This document shows, piece by piece, positions 1-9,397 of a stretch of 64,000 nucleotides of DNA (its first letter is position 1; the number at the start of each line of letters is the position of its first letter). The position numbers and the translations under genes were made by a program. The stretch lies in NCBI GenBank assembly GCA_965214115.1, contig CBDCAU010000001.1, forward strand, positions 62,001 through 126,000. The letters are read 5' to 3'. Below the pieces are notes generated by a model that made no database searches, was not told the origin of the DNA, and was given only the letters and a program-made list of their open reading frames with translations. The DNA is from Owenweeksia sp965214115. GTDB lineage: Bacteria > Bacteroidota > Bacteroidia > Flavobacteriales > Schleiferiaceae.

Positions 1-47
1 ATGCCGCGCTTCTATAAGGTTCTTTCGATTCCGCGGGACGTTTTTTA

Positions 48-157
48 CCACATAGGGCACATAGTTCACATAGAGAAAAAGACACATCGAGCTTTGATAA
101 ATGAAAGACCTAAAAATCTATGTAATTCTATGTGAAAACTCCTATATGCCCTATGTG
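48..157. repeat. Inverted array of a cacatag heptamer
   Basis: The first 174 bases hold no gene. They carry several copies of the heptamer CACATAG on the left (48-73) and its complement CTATGTG on the right (128-134 and 151-157), so the segment could fold into a loose stem-loop. The same heptamer recurs near 30,404-30,420 and 30,508. It resembles an intergenic spacer repeat; no function can be read from it. Confidence 0.4.
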
Positions 158-174
158 AAATCCTAATGTGAAAT

Positions 175-1011
175 TCAAAACACTTTCCGGAAGCCAAACG
201 AAGGAATAAACACCGACACCGATTCATCCTTCACCACTTGGTTCGCATCCACCGAGGTGCTGATGTAATTGAGGTTCAACGAAATAGAAATGTAACTGGG
301 CAGGCGGTACATAATCCCGCTGGCGAGGTAAAAACCCGCGCCCACCGTGGTGATGTCGCCGGTGTTTACGCTTTGCTGGCCGGTGGGGCCAACGTTTTGG
401 TTCACACGGGTTTGCAACGGGAATTTTGTGCCGTCCACGGTGAAAAAGTTTTCTTTCACTTCCACAAAATTCAGATTCAAACCGCCCTCGAAGGGAACGA
501 AAAAACCGCTGCCAATGTCCATCTGCTTTTCTACGCCGAGCTGCAAATGTGAGCGGGTTTCGGTGCCCAAAATGCCGATTTGCTCCAGCGGCAATTCATT
601 GGTGCCCTGAATCTGCCGCTGAATTTCAATATTGAAAGCGCCAGTCGCCTCTAATTTCACGTTCCAAAAATTGAGATTGACCGACCATTCTTGCCGCTTC
701 CCAAAATGATAGCCGATGTCCAAACCGAAAGCAAAACTGGGCCGATAATCCATATCGGCGGGCCCTAAATACCGGAAATCGTCGCCGTTGAATTTTTCAC
801 GGACACGATTTCGTTGTACTGGGTTTTCTAAAATTGGCTGCAATCGATTGTTACCCTTTCCATCTCCATTGTAATACCGCGCACTCTCAGAATTCCCAAA
901 ATAATAGCCAAATTCCAAGCCCAAAGTGAAACCATTTCCGATGGTATCGGCCTGAGATTTTCCAGTATAAAAAGTGAACAAAAAAATCGGTATAAATAAC
1001 AGCTTTTTCAC
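175..1011 (-). CDS. Predicted outer-membrane beta-barrel protein, function unknown
   Basis: This 278-aa protein has a classic Sec signal (MKKLLFIPIFLFTFYTGKSQA), then alternating hydrophobic/polar strands rich in aromatic residues and Gly, and ends in the aromatic residue Phe (FRKVF), as outer-membrane barrels usually do. The start is a GTG at 1011 that overlaps the stop of the upstream serine hydrolase gene by four bases (GTGA), which argues for translational coupling and for this start. No ATG gives an intact signal peptide. No specific family is recognised. Calling it a barrel is inference from composition and C-terminus; a soluble periplasmic protein cannot be excluded. Confidence 0.6.
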   Translation of the reverse strand: MKKLLFIPIFLFTFYTGKSQADTIGNGFTLGLEFGYYFGNSESARYYNGDGKGNNRLQPILENPVQRNRVREKFNGDDFRYLGPADMDYRPSFAFGLDIGYHFGKRQEWSVNLNFWNVKLEATGAFNIEIQRQIQGTNELPLEQIGILGTETRSHLQLGVEKQMDIGSGFFVPFEGGLNLNFVEVKENFFTVDGTKFPLQTRVNQNVGPTGQQSVNTGDITTVGAGFYLASGIMYRLPSYISISLNLNYISTSVDANQVVKDESVSVFIPSFGFRKVF

Positions 1012-2147
1012 GAATCAAAAAGTTTTAAAATTTCATTCATTATGATGTGGAAATCTTCGGGGTGGTTGTCGGTGTTGGGCAGTTTTTCGCGGCCCAAGCG
1101 CACGATGACCAAATCGCGCTCCGGCACGGCGATGATGTATTGCCCGCCCAGCCCGCTCATCCGCGGGATGCGCATCCCGTGGTCGTCGGTGTCTATCCAA
1201 AACGACCAGCCGTAATAATCGGTGGCGGCGGGTCGCGTGGCTTTATGTAAAAAAGCGGAATCGAGCACCGTTTTGCCCTCCCATTTTCCGTGATTCAATA
1301 CCATTTGGCCGAAGCGCGCAAAGTCGCGCGCGTTGGTGTTGAAACAGCAATAGGCAAGTTCGAGGCCGCTGTCGTCCAAGTGCCAGCGGGCGTTTTGGGT
1401 GGCGCGCAAATCTTTCCACAGGGTTTCGGCGGCGTAGTCGGCCAGCGGTTTTCCGGTGGCCTCGATGATGGCCATTCCCAAAAACTGCGTGGCCCCACTT
1501 TGGTATTCGAAGCGGCTGCCGGGTTTTTCATACACGGGGACGCGCTCCAGCATCACCTCCTCCACGTCGGCCGAATAATACGCCCGCGCAGTGATGTCGA
1601 ACGGGCTGTGGTAATCCTCGTTCCAGTCCAGCCCAGCGGTCATTTGGCTGAGGTGTTTCAGTTGCAGATCTTCGCGGAATTCGCCTTTCAAATCCGGCAA
1701 ATAATCAATCAATTTATCATCCCAGCTTTTGAAATACCCGTCCTGAATAGCGCGCTGCGCCAGCATCGTGGTAATACTTTTGGCGGCGGAAAACGAATTG
1801 GAATGCGAAGTATCCGAATAGCCTTCCCAATAATTTTCATATAAAATTTCGCCATTTTTTATAATCAAAAAAGCCACGCTTTCCGTTTCTTTCAAAGTTT
1901 TGACCAGTCGGTCAGACAATTGAATTTGGTTGGATTTCCCCGATTTTTCCCAAGGTTCGGGATGGGTAGCTTCGACGGTTCGCGTTTGGAAAAACTGCGC
2001 ATCTTCGATGGTCGCGGAAGTTTCGCCACGGAAATAGGTGGCCTGCAAGCCTTTGAAAATATAACTGTTCCCAGTGATGACGAGCGCGAGGGCGGCGAGG
2101 CCGATAATCAACACTAAAATGGCGAGGACGCGGAGGAGAATTTTCAT
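1008..2147 (-). CDS. Serine hydrolase, beta-lactamase/class C family
   Basis: This 379-aa protein has an N-terminal membrane anchor or uncleaved signal (about residues 5-26, LLRVLAILVLIIGLAALALV) and then a class C beta-lactamase-like fold. The SxxK nucleophile motif is SAAK in FSAAKSITTM. The Tyr of the second motif is in YQSGATQ, and a Gly-rich third element is GLGGQYI. Family members are D-Ala-D-Ala carboxypeptidases, esterases or peptidases; the substrate cannot be told from sequence. ATG at 2147 was chosen over an upstream TTG at 2159. It forms a two-gene unit with the following barrel protein (4-bp overlap). It is unlikely to be a true antibiotic-resistance beta-lactamase, as the long anchored form is typical of housekeeping relatives. 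Confidence 0.82.
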   Translation of the reverse strand: MKILLRVLAILVLIIGLAALALVITGNSYIFKGLQATYFRGETSATIEDAQFFQTRTVEATHPEPWEKSGKSNQIQLSDRLVKTLKETESVAFLIIKNGEILYENYWEGYSDTSHSNSFSAAKSITTMLAQRAIQDGYFKSWDDKLIDYLPDLKGEFREDLQLKHLSQMTAGLDWNEDYHSPFDITARAYYSADVEEVMLERVPVYEKPGSRFEYQSGATQFLGMAIIEATGKPLADYAAETLWKDLRATQNARWHLDDSGLELAYCCFNTNARDFARFGQMVLNHGKWEGKTVLDSAFLHKATRPAATDYYGWSFWIDTDDHGMRIPRMSGLGGQYIIAVPERDLVIVRLGREKLPNTDNHPEDFHIIMNEILKLFDS

Positions 2148-2405
2148 AGAAATTTTCAAAGATATTGTTTGGAGGAAATTGGCACGCAGATTTCGCTGAT
2201 TCGGCAGTTTTTTTGAAGCTATATAATACGCTCAAAATTTCGGCGGTTTTAAAGAGTCGTTGAAATTTCAGGGTGGTTTTGTAAATAATCTAAAATCCAT
2301 CGAAGTCACAACCCACCCACGCGTTTCGCCAGCCCGTTTTCCTTACCTTCGCGCCCTCAAAAAAATAGCCCCCAGCGGCTGCGTAAAAAACTCATTCTCA
2401 ATTAA

Positions 2406-3725
2406 ATGGATATTCTGATTCAAGCCGCCCAATTCATTTTGAGCCTTTCGCTGCTCATCGTTTTGCACGAAATGGGCCACTTTATCCCCGCCAAAATTTT
2501 CAAGACGCGGGTGGAAAAGTTCTATTTATTTTTTGACCCGTGGTTTTCGCTGGTGAAGAAAAAAATCAAGGGCACGGAATACGGCATCGGCTGGCTGCCA
2601 TTGGGCGGCTATGTGAAAATCAGCGGGATGATCGACGAAAGTATGGACAAGGAGCAGATGAAAAAACCGCCCGAACCGTGGGAATTCCGCAGCAAGCCGG
2701 CCTGGCAGCGCCTCATTATAATGGCGGGCGGCGTGACGGTGAACGTGATTTTGGCCATCATCATCTACGCGGGGATGATGATGCACTATGGCGAAAGTTT
2801 TATACCCGCCGACAACCTGAAATATGGCGTGACGGCGGACAGCACGGCGCAGGCGATTGGCATCCAAAACGGCGACCGCATTATTTCTGTGGATGGAAAA
2901 CCGATGGAAAGATTCTCGCAAATCCCGACCGAAATTCTGCTGAGCGACGAAGGAAAAATAGTGGTGGAACGCGATGGGCAGCAAAAAACCATTATCATTT
3001 CTGACGAGGACAAACGCGATTTGATCAAGGCGCAAAGTACTTTGGTGGGGATCCGCGTGCCGTATGTGGCGGGCGGTTTCACGGATACTTCTGCCGCCCA
3101 AGAAGCGGGGATGATGGAGGGCGACAGCATCTTTGCGCTGAACGGCGCGCCGCTTTTATTTTTTGATGAATATGTAGAGGAAGTGCCGAAATATGCCGGG
3201 CAGGAAATCACGCTGGGCGTGGCGCGCGGCGGCCTCGAAAAGGAAATTTCGGTGCGCGTGCCCGAGAGCGGCCGGATTGGCGTTTTCGCGATGCCTCCCA
3301 CTAATTTTATCAATATCGAAACGAAAAAGTACGGTTTTTTCGCGGCGATTCCGGCGGGGCTGAACAAAGCGGGCAAGGTGCTGGGTGATTATGTGCGCCA
3401 ATTCAAATTGATTTTAAATCCCAAAACCGAGGCGTACAAAGAGGTGGGCGGTTTTCTGATGATCGCCAATATGTTCGAGCCGGTCTGGAACTGGGAGCGT
3501 TTTTGGACGTTCACGGCTTTTCTTTCGATTATGCTGGCGTTCCTGAATATTTTACCGATTCCGGCGCTGGACGGCGGCCACATCGTGTTCGTTCTGTGGG
3601 AAATGGTTTCCGGCCGCAAGCCTTCCGAAAAAGTGCTGGAATACGCGCAGGTGGTGGGTTTCGTGCTTTTGCTGGGATTGATCGTGCTGGCGAACGGGAA
3701 CGATGTTTTGAAATTATTCAGATAA
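2406..3725 (+). CDS. rseP: RIP metalloprotease RseP (site-2 protease)
   Basis: This intramembrane zinc metalloprotease cleaves anti-sigma factors and remnant signal peptides within the inner membrane. The 439-aa protein has the zinc motif HEMGH at residues 21-25 in the first transmembrane helix, the third zinc ligand in LDGGH at 388-392, and two PDZ-like segments between them (around GIQNGDRIISVDGK and AGMMEGDSIFALNG). Its length fits the family. The start is an ATG with hydrophobic residues immediately after. A -7-like box TACCTTCG lies at 2344-2351. In many Bacteroidota rseP follows dxr; here it stands alone after a 258-base gap. Confidence 0.95.
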   Translation: MDILIQAAQFILSLSLLIVLHEMGHFIPAKIFKTRVEKFYLFFDPWFSLVKKKIKGTEYGIGWLPLGGYVKISGMIDESMDKEQMKKPPEPWEFRSKPAWQRLIIMAGGVTVNVILAIIIYAGMMMHYGESFIPADNLKYGVTADSTAQAIGIQNGDRIISVDGKPMERFSQIPTEILLSDEGKIVVERDGQQKTIIISDEDKRDLIKAQSTLVGIRVPYVAGGFTDTSAAQEAGMMEGDSIFALNGAPLLFFDEYVEEVPKYAGQEITLGVARGGLEKEISVRVPESGRIGVFAMPPTNFINIETKKYGFFAAIPAGLNKAGKVLGDYVRQFKLILNPKTEAYKEVGGFLMIANMFEPVWNWERFWTFTAFLSIMLAFLNILPIPALDGGHIVFVLWEMVSGRKPSEKVLEYAQVVGFVLLLGLIVLANGNDVLKLFR

Positions 3726-3876
3726 TTATAACCCGTTGCGCATTCAAAACTTTCTTTATAAAAACGGGTGTTGCTTTTTCGTATTGAACCGCGGCTTTAG
3801 CCCGGTTTTTAGAAAACACACGCATCTAATAAGGCATTCCCACAATATCGCGGTATTGGGATTTTGAAAATTGGCC

Positions 3877-4869
3877 TCATCGGCGGTTCGCCCGCGCCAA
3901 CTCCGCCGCCAGCAAAAACGCCTCCCGAAACGAACCCTCGTCCGCCACGTTTTTTCCCGCAATATCAAAGGCCGTCCCGTGGTCGGGGCTGGTGCGGATG
4001 ACGGGCAGGCCGATGGTCACGTTCACACCCTTGCCAAACGAAAGCGCCTTGAAGGGAATCAAACCTTGGTCGTGGTACATCGCCAAAATCGCGTCGAAAT
4101 CTTTATGCTTTCCAGCACCAAAAAAACTGTCGGCGGAAAACGGGCCGTGCGCGGCGATTCCTTTTTGGGAATTTTGCAAAATCGCGGGCGCGACCATTTC
4201 ATCGTCTTCTTGGCCAATCACGCCACCGTCCCCCGCGTGGGGATTGAGCGCGAGCACCGCGATTTTAGGATTTTTTATTTGAAAATCTTCGCGCAGGCTT
4301 TTATCTAAAATGCGCAGTTTTTTACCAATATTTTCTTTGGAAATTTGATGGGGAACTTCCCGCAAAGGAATGTGCACCGTGGCCAGCGCCATCCGCATTT
4401 GGTCGCTCGCCAATAGCATCACCGCCTTTCCGCCGAAGCGGTTTTCCAAATAATCGGTGTGTCCGGTGAACTGGAAATCAGCACTTTGAATATTGTTTTT
4501 ATGAATGGGCGCGGTGAGGATGGCATCGATTTTTCCTTTTTTATAAAAATCGACCGCCGCCTGTAACGATTGAAAAGCGAACTTTCCGACGGCCTTGTTT
4601 TCCTTTCCCAATTCCAAAAAAACATCTTCCTTCCAAACTTCCATCAGATTGGGTTTTCCGGTTTGGAGGTCGTCCCAATTTTCACAAAAATGAAAACGGA
4701 AATCCTCGCGACCGATGATTTTTTGATACGAAGAAACCGCTTGGCGCGAAGCAAAAACTACGGAAATCGCCTTTTCAAAAACTTCGGGATTCGACAAAGT
4801 TTTCAAGATGATTTCCAACCCAATTCCGTTCAAATCGCCGCAGGTGATACCGATGATGGGGGTTTTCAT
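3877..4869 (-). CDS. pdxA: 4-hydroxythreonine-4-phosphate dehydrogenase
   Basis: PdxA oxidises 4-phosphohydroxy-L-threonine, which decarboxylates to the amino-ketone used by PdxJ to make pyridoxine phosphate. The 330-aa sequence starts MKTPIIGITCGDLNGIG, a family signature. It carries the three metal-ligand histidine contexts GHTDYLE, NPHAGDGG and YHDQGLIPFK expected for the zinc-dependent dimer. The length is normal. Upstream is a cluster of small hairpin repeats (4960-5110), so it is probably transcribed on its own. No pdxJ is in the window. Confidence 0.95.
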   Translation of the reverse strand: MKTPIIGITCGDLNGIGLEIILKTLSNPEVFEKAISVVFASRQAVSSYQKIIGREDFRFHFCENWDDLQTGKPNLMEVWKEDVFLELGKENKAVGKFAFQSLQAAVDFYKKGKIDAILTAPIHKNNIQSADFQFTGHTDYLENRFGGKAVMLLASDQMRMALATVHIPLREVPHQISKENIGKKLRILDKSLREDFQIKNPKIAVLALNPHAGDGGVIGQEDDEMVAPAILQNSQKGIAAHGPFSADSFFGAGKHKDFDAILAMYHDQGLIPFKALSFGKGVNVTIGLPVIRTSPDHGTAFDIAGKNVADEGSFREAFLLAAELARANRR

Positions 4870-4959
4870 TAGAATTTAATTGGATAAAAGATTTTCGGCA
4901 GATGCAATTTTGGTGTCGTGCCTTTGGCACTCACAACATCTTTGCTCACTTTCGTTTGA

Positions 4960-5110
4960 CCCCAATCTTACGATTGGGGCTATCAATATGGCGTCCCTTC
5001 GGGACTTTTCGATGGAACAAAGTCATAGTGCCAACGGCACGTCATATCGGTAGCCCCACACGTAAGTGTGGGGTTTGACCCGAACGGAACTAACCGAGTG
5101 CCGAAGGCAC
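4960..5110. repeat. Cluster of five short perfect hairpins (REP-like)
   Basis: The gap between the leucyl aminopeptidase gene and pdxA contains five perfect small palindromes: CCCCAATC/GATTGGGG (4960-4979), GTCCC/GGGAC (4993-5005), GTGCC/GGCAC (5028-5040), CCCCACAC/GTGTGGGG (5054-5073) and GTGCC/GGCAC again (5098-5110). Loops are 3-4 bases. The stems differ while the architecture repeats, which suggests structure is what is kept. None is followed by a T-tract, so they are not ordinary terminators. They resemble REP/BIME clusters; no transposase is adjacent. Confidence 0.7.
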
Positions 5111-5130
5111 GGCACAATGCTATCCCTAAA

Positions 5131-6561
5131 TCACTCCGCCAACGATTTCACGAATTCAAACATCAAACGAACGCCCACGCCCGTGCCGCCTTTCAATCGG
5201 TAGCCGTGGTCGGAATCCAAAAAAGCCGGCCCCGCAATGTCGATGTGAATCCACGGGTAATCGGTGAATTTTTGGAGAAATTTCCCCGCCGTAATCGCGC
5301 CGCCCTCGCGCCCGCCAATGTTTTTTTGGTCGGCGATGGACGATTTCAACAGCTCGTCGTACTCTTCCCAAAAGGGAAATTCCGCCACGCGCTCGTAACA
5401 TTCGTCGCCCGCTTGTTTCAGTTTTTCCATCATTTCGGATTCGGCCGTGCCCATCGCCACCACGCCGTATTTTCCCACGGCCACCGCCGCCGCGCCCGTT
5501 AAGGTCGCCAAATCCACCACGATTTGCGGCTTCAATTTTTTCGCATACGCCAGCGCGTCCGCCAAAATCATCCGGCCTTCCGCGTCGGTGTTCAAAACCT
5601 CCACCGTGCTGCCATCAAACATCGTAATCACGTCGCCTGGAACGTAGGCATTTTCGCCGGGGCGGTTGTCCGTGGCGGGAATCAGCGCGGTTACTTTCAC
5701 GGGCAGTTTCGCCTCGGCAATCGCCATCATCGCGCCGATGCAGGCCGCCGCGCCGCCCATATCGCTCTTCATCGAATCCATTGACCCTGCGGTCGGCTTG
5801 AGGCTCATCCCGCCGGTGTCGTACACCACGCCTTTTCCCACCAAAACCACGGGCTGCTTGTTCACCGCCTTGCGCGGTTTGTATTCCAAAATCGTGAAGG
5901 TGGGCGGATCCTGGCTACCTTTGTTCACCGCCAACAGGCCGCCCATTTTCAGGCTCTGGATTTTCTTTTTGTTGAAAACCTCGGTTTTGATGCCACGCTC
6001 GCCCGCCACTTTTTCGGCTTCCTTGGAAAGTTGCTCCGCCGTCAAAAAACTGAGCGGCTCGTTTACTAAATCGCGCGCTTTATAAACGGCGGCGATTTTC
6101 GCGTTCAGCTCGGCCACCTCCTTTTTGTCCGCACCGTAGATTTCGATTTCCTCAACCTTGATTTTTTTCTTGTCTTTATCCTTGAAATATTTCAAAAATT
6201 GGTACGCGCCCAGCGCCATTCCCTCGGCAAAATCCAGCGCGCTCAAATCCCCGTTCAGGGAAACCACCTTGATTTTTTTAACGTCTTCCGCCTTGGCCAT
6301 CCGCAGGGTTTTGTTGCCCAACAGGCGCAGTTTTTCACGCTCGGTGGCTTTTGCTTTGGATTTTTCAGGGGGTTTGACAAAATGCCAAAACTGTGGCAAG
6401 CGGTGGACGCGCACCACTTTCCCGCCTTCTTTTTGGAGGCGCTCTTCCAAGTACTTCCGTTCGGCATCTGGCAGTTCCAAATCCTTGAAATCTTCTTTAT
6501 TTTTTACCAAATAAATGGTGCTGTCGGCGGGCTGGTCGTTTTTGGCGATGGAGATTTTCAT
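5131..6561 (-). CDS. pepA: Leucyl aminopeptidase, M17 family
   Basis: This cytosolic dinuclear-metal exopeptidase removes N-terminal residues from peptides. The 476-aa protein has the M17 catalytic-domain signatures: VGKGVVYDTGGMSLKP (first metal and lysine region), KSDMGGAA, and the hallmark NTDAEGRMILADAL, plus a less conserved N-terminal domain (residues 1-160). ATG at 6561 is preferred over TTG at 6564. A -7 box TACTTTTG on the minus strand lies at 6585-6592, giving a short leader. It is divergent from the secreted protein gene at 6717. Confidence 0.93.
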   Translation of the reverse strand: MKISIAKNDQPADSTIYLVKNKEDFKDLELPDAERKYLEERLQKEGGKVVRVHRLPQFWHFVKPPEKSKAKATEREKLRLLGNKTLRMAKAEDVKKIKVVSLNGDLSALDFAEGMALGAYQFLKYFKDKDKKKIKVEEIEIYGADKKEVAELNAKIAAVYKARDLVNEPLSFLTAEQLSKEAEKVAGERGIKTEVFNKKKIQSLKMGGLLAVNKGSQDPPTFTILEYKPRKAVNKQPVVLVGKGVVYDTGGMSLKPTAGSMDSMKSDMGGAAACIGAMMAIAEAKLPVKVTALIPATDNRPGENAYVPGDVITMFDGSTVEVLNTDAEGRMILADALAYAKKLKPQIVVDLATLTGAAAVAVGKYGVVAMGTAESEMMEKLKQAGDECYERVAEFPFWEEYDELLKSSIADQKNIGGREGGAITAGKFLQKFTDYPWIHIDIAGPAFLDSDHGYRLKGGTGVGVRLMFEFVKSLAE

Positions 6562-6584
6562 CAAAATAATGCTATAAATTTCGG

Positions 6585-6592
6585 CAAAAGTA
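6585..6592 (-). promoter_or_regulatory. Bacteroidota -7 box for the aminopeptidase gene
   Basis: TACTTTTG on the minus strand matches the Bacteroidota primary-sigma -7 consensus TAnnTTTG and sits 24 bases upstream of the ATG. No TTG -33 element stands at the ideal distance, so the call rests on the -7 box alone. The extended form TACTTTTGCCG also precedes atpD. Confidence 0.45.
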
Positions 6593-6716
6593 GCGGTTGG
6601 TCGGGCAACGATTTTGGCACGTTCTTCTCTGTTAAAATAAGCGCAGGCTAATACAGTTATTACGACAGTCTTGTTAAGAACTACCTTCGTTGCCCTTTTT
6701 TGGGATTTTGTATTTT

Positions 6717-9392
6717 ATGAAAACATTTTTCACTCTCTTTTCACTTCTATTTTTTTCCTTGGCGGGATGGGCCACGCACAACCGCGCCGGCGAGATTACC
6801 TACACCCATTTGGGCGGCAACACTTACGAAGCCACCATCACTACTTATACCAAGGAAAGTTCCATCGGCGCGGATCAATGTGACTTAGTTCTTTTTTGGG
6901 GAGATGGGACCAGTTCGACCTTTCAACGCTTGAACGGGCCGGCTATTCAAGGCTGTCCACGGGGCGGCGTTTCTTTGGGTAATGATGTGAAATTGAACAT
7001 CTACAAAGGCACTCATACTTATGGGAGTTCCGGGGTTTACATCCTTTCTGTGGAAGACCCCAACCGCAACGCGGGAATCGTGAATATCCCGCAATCGGTG
7101 AACGTGCCGTTTTATGTACAATCCGAAATTTTCATCAGCCCCAGCCTTACGGGCGGCAACAGCTCGCCGATATTGACCAACCCCCCCATTGACGATGGCT
7201 GCCTGAAGCGGCGCTACGAACACAGCACCGGCGCATACGACGTGGAGGGCGACAGTTTGCACTACGAGCTGGTGGACTGCCGTGGCGGCGGCGGCGTGCC
7301 GATTTCTACCACTTATGGGCCCAACGTGCAAGACCCCGTTACCATCGACCCCGTCAACGGACTTTTGATTTGGGACAAACCTCAAAAAACGGGACTGTAC
7401 AATTTTGCCATCCAAATCACGGAGTGGCGCAAAAACGGCAGCGGGATTGCCGTGAAACTGGGCTATGTGACCCGCGATCTGCAAGTGGACATCAACCCCT
7501 GCGACACCAACGACCCGCCGGTGATCCAACCTTTGGGCCCGTTTTGCGTGGAGGCGGGTCAAAACCTGAATTTTGACGTGACGGCCACGGACATCAACAA
7601 CGACCCCATCACGCTGCGCGCGTTTGGCGGGCCGATAGAAATCCCCGACCCCGCCACCTTCAACGAAGTTACGGGCATCGGTTCTGTAACGGGAACTTTT
7701 GATTGGGACACCAAATGCCGCCACGTCAGCGCGCAGCCTTATTATATAAATTTTGAAGCCAAGGACGACCCCAGCGCGCGAAGCTCCTTTCAGACACCTT
7801 TAGTAGATATTCTTCCAGTGGAAATTACTGTGGTAGCACCAGCTCCCAAAAACCCGATGGCGGTGGCCAGCGGCGGTCAGATCGACCTTAGCTGGGACGC
7901 CTCCGTTTGCGACCAAGCCACGGGTTACAAAATCTACCGGCGCGAGGGGCTGGAACCTTTCGTGCCCGGCCCCTGCGAAACGGGGGTGCCCGAATACACT
8001 TCCTATGAACTTTTGGACACCACCTTCGGACTGAACAGCACCACCTTTTCCGATGATTTTGAATTGATCAAAGGCCGCCGGTACTGCTATCTGGTCGTGG
8101 CCTGTTTTGCCGATGGCGCGGAAAGCTACGCCTCGGTGGAATTTTGCGCCAACTTGGAAATAGATGAACCGCTGATGACCAAAGTGGACGTGCTGTCCAC
8201 CTCGGAGGCCACGGGCGAAATTCAAGTTAGTTGGATTCCGCCTCCCGTTTTCGACACGGCTAATTTTCCGCCGCCGTATGCCTATAAATTGTACCGCGCG
8301 GAGGGCATCAACGGTACGGATTTCAGTGAAATCCAAACCTTGAACAACGGGCTTTTGGACACCACTTTCAAAGATGAAAACCTGAACACCGAAAGCCAAG
8401 GCTACCGTTATTTTGTGGAATTGTACAGCGGACCCAACCAAGATTTGGCCTCCACTTCTTCGCCCGCTTCTTCCGTGTTTTTGCAAGTGCTGCCGGCCGA
8501 TGAGAGCAACGTGTTGCGGATGACGCACAACACGCCGTGGCGCAACGATCAGTTTGTGATTTACAGAGAAAATCCCACCGCCAGTGGCAATTTTGAAATC
8601 ATCGACACCAGCTTCAGCGCCGTTTATATTGATACGGGACTGGTGAACGGCGATGAATATTGCTACCGGACACTTTCTATCGGAGCTTATACGGCGGTGG
8701 ACACCACGCTGCCCGCGCCTTTGAAAAACAATTCGCAGATCGATTGCGCCATCCCGCTGGACACCGCCGCCCCTTGCGCGCCGTTGGTCTCGGGCGAGTT
8801 CAATTGCGAGGGCGATTTCCTCCGTTTGGAGTGGGACATTCCGATGGATTCGGGCTGCGTGAACGATATCGTGCAATTCAACATTTATTATAAATCCACT
8901 TTTGAAGATGAGTTTGGCAGCATTCCGTTGGCCTCGCTCACCAACCAAAATTTCTTTGAGATACGGAACGAACCGGTGTCGGGCTGCTACGCCGTAACCG
9001 CCGTGGACGATGCCGGCAGCGACCCCGGCGGCCAAACCAACGAAAGCGTATTTAGCGAAATTTTCTGCGTGGAACCTTGTCCCACCATTGAGTTTCCCAA
9101 CGTTTTCACCCCCGACGGCGACAATGTAAACGACTTTTTCACGGCCATTGATTTCAAAAACATCCGCGATTTGGACATCACCATTTTCAACCGCTGGGGC
9201 AATGCCGTGTACCAATCCAGCGATGCCGCTGATTTTTTCACCAACGGCTGGGACGGGACGGATATGAACAGCGGCCAGCCCTGTGCGGACGGCGTGTATT
9301 TTTATTCGTGCAACTTCTCGCCGCTCAGCTTGGGGCCGCCCGTGCCGCAGCGTTTGGAAGGATTTTTCCACCTCTTTCGCGGAAAGCCCTAA
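6717..9392 (+). CDS. Large secreted protein with gliding-motility-type T9SS C-terminal domain
   Basis: This 891-aa protein starts at ATG 6717 with a clean signal peptide (MKTFFTLFSLLFFSLAGWA). The mature N-terminus THNRAGEITYTHLGG closely resembles that of the protein at 16703-19069, so the two are paralogs. The middle holds several fibronectin-III/Ig-like beta-sandwich stretches. The end is a gliding-motility-associated C-terminal domain (FPNVFTPDGDNVNDFF, FNRWGNAVY, GWDGTD, DGVYFY), which directs export by the type IX secretion system. The likely location is the cell surface or outside. Function is unknown; adhesin or matrix roles are typical for such proteins. It ends six bases before ribE, whose expression may be coupled. 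Confidence 0.85.
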   Translation: MKTFFTLFSLLFFSLAGWATHNRAGEITYTHLGGNTYEATITTYTKESSIGADQCDLVLFWGDGTSSTFQRLNGPAIQGCPRGGVSLGNDVKLNIYKGTHTYGSSGVYILSVEDPNRNAGIVNIPQSVNVPFYVQSEIFISPSLTGGNSSPILTNPPIDDGCLKRRYEHSTGAYDVEGDSLHYELVDCRGGGGVPISTTYGPNVQDPVTIDPVNGLLIWDKPQKTGLYNFAIQITEWRKNGSGIAVKLGYVTRDLQVDINPCDTNDPPVIQPLGPFCVEAGQNLNFDVTATDINNDPITLRAFGGPIEIPDPATFNEVTGIGSVTGTFDWDTKCRHVSAQPYYINFEAKDDPSARSSFQTPLVDILPVEITVVAPAPKNPMAVASGGQIDLSWDASVCDQATGYKIYRREGLEPFVPGPCETGVPEYTSYELLDTTFGLNSTTFSDDFELIKGRRYCYLVVACFADGAESYASVEFCANLEIDEPLMTKVDVLSTSEATGEIQVSWIPPPVFDTANFPPPYAYKLYRAEGINGTDFSEIQTLNNGLLDTTFKDENLNTESQGYRYFVELYSGPNQDLASTSSPASSVFLQVLPADESNVLRMTHNTPWRNDQFVIYRENPTASGNFEIIDTSFSAVYIDTGLVNGDEYCYRTLSIGAYTAVDTTLPAPLKNNSQIDCAIPLDTAAPCAPLVSGEFNCEGDFLRLEWDIPMDSGCVNDIVQFNIYYKSTFEDEFGSIPLASLTNQNFFEIRNEPVSGCYAVTAVDDAGSDPGGQTNESVFSEIFCVEPCPTIEFPNVFTPDGDNVNDFFTAIDFKNIRDLDITIFNRWGNAVYQSSDAADFFTNGWDGTDMNSGQPCADGVYFYSCNFSPLSLGPPVPQRLEGFFHLFRGKP

Positions 9393-9397
9393 AAATT

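Noticed and set aside
7800..9371. A 523-codon minus-strand open frame inside the first secreted-protein gene
   Set aside because: Antisense shadow with Arg/His/Val-rich composition; no promoter or motif.
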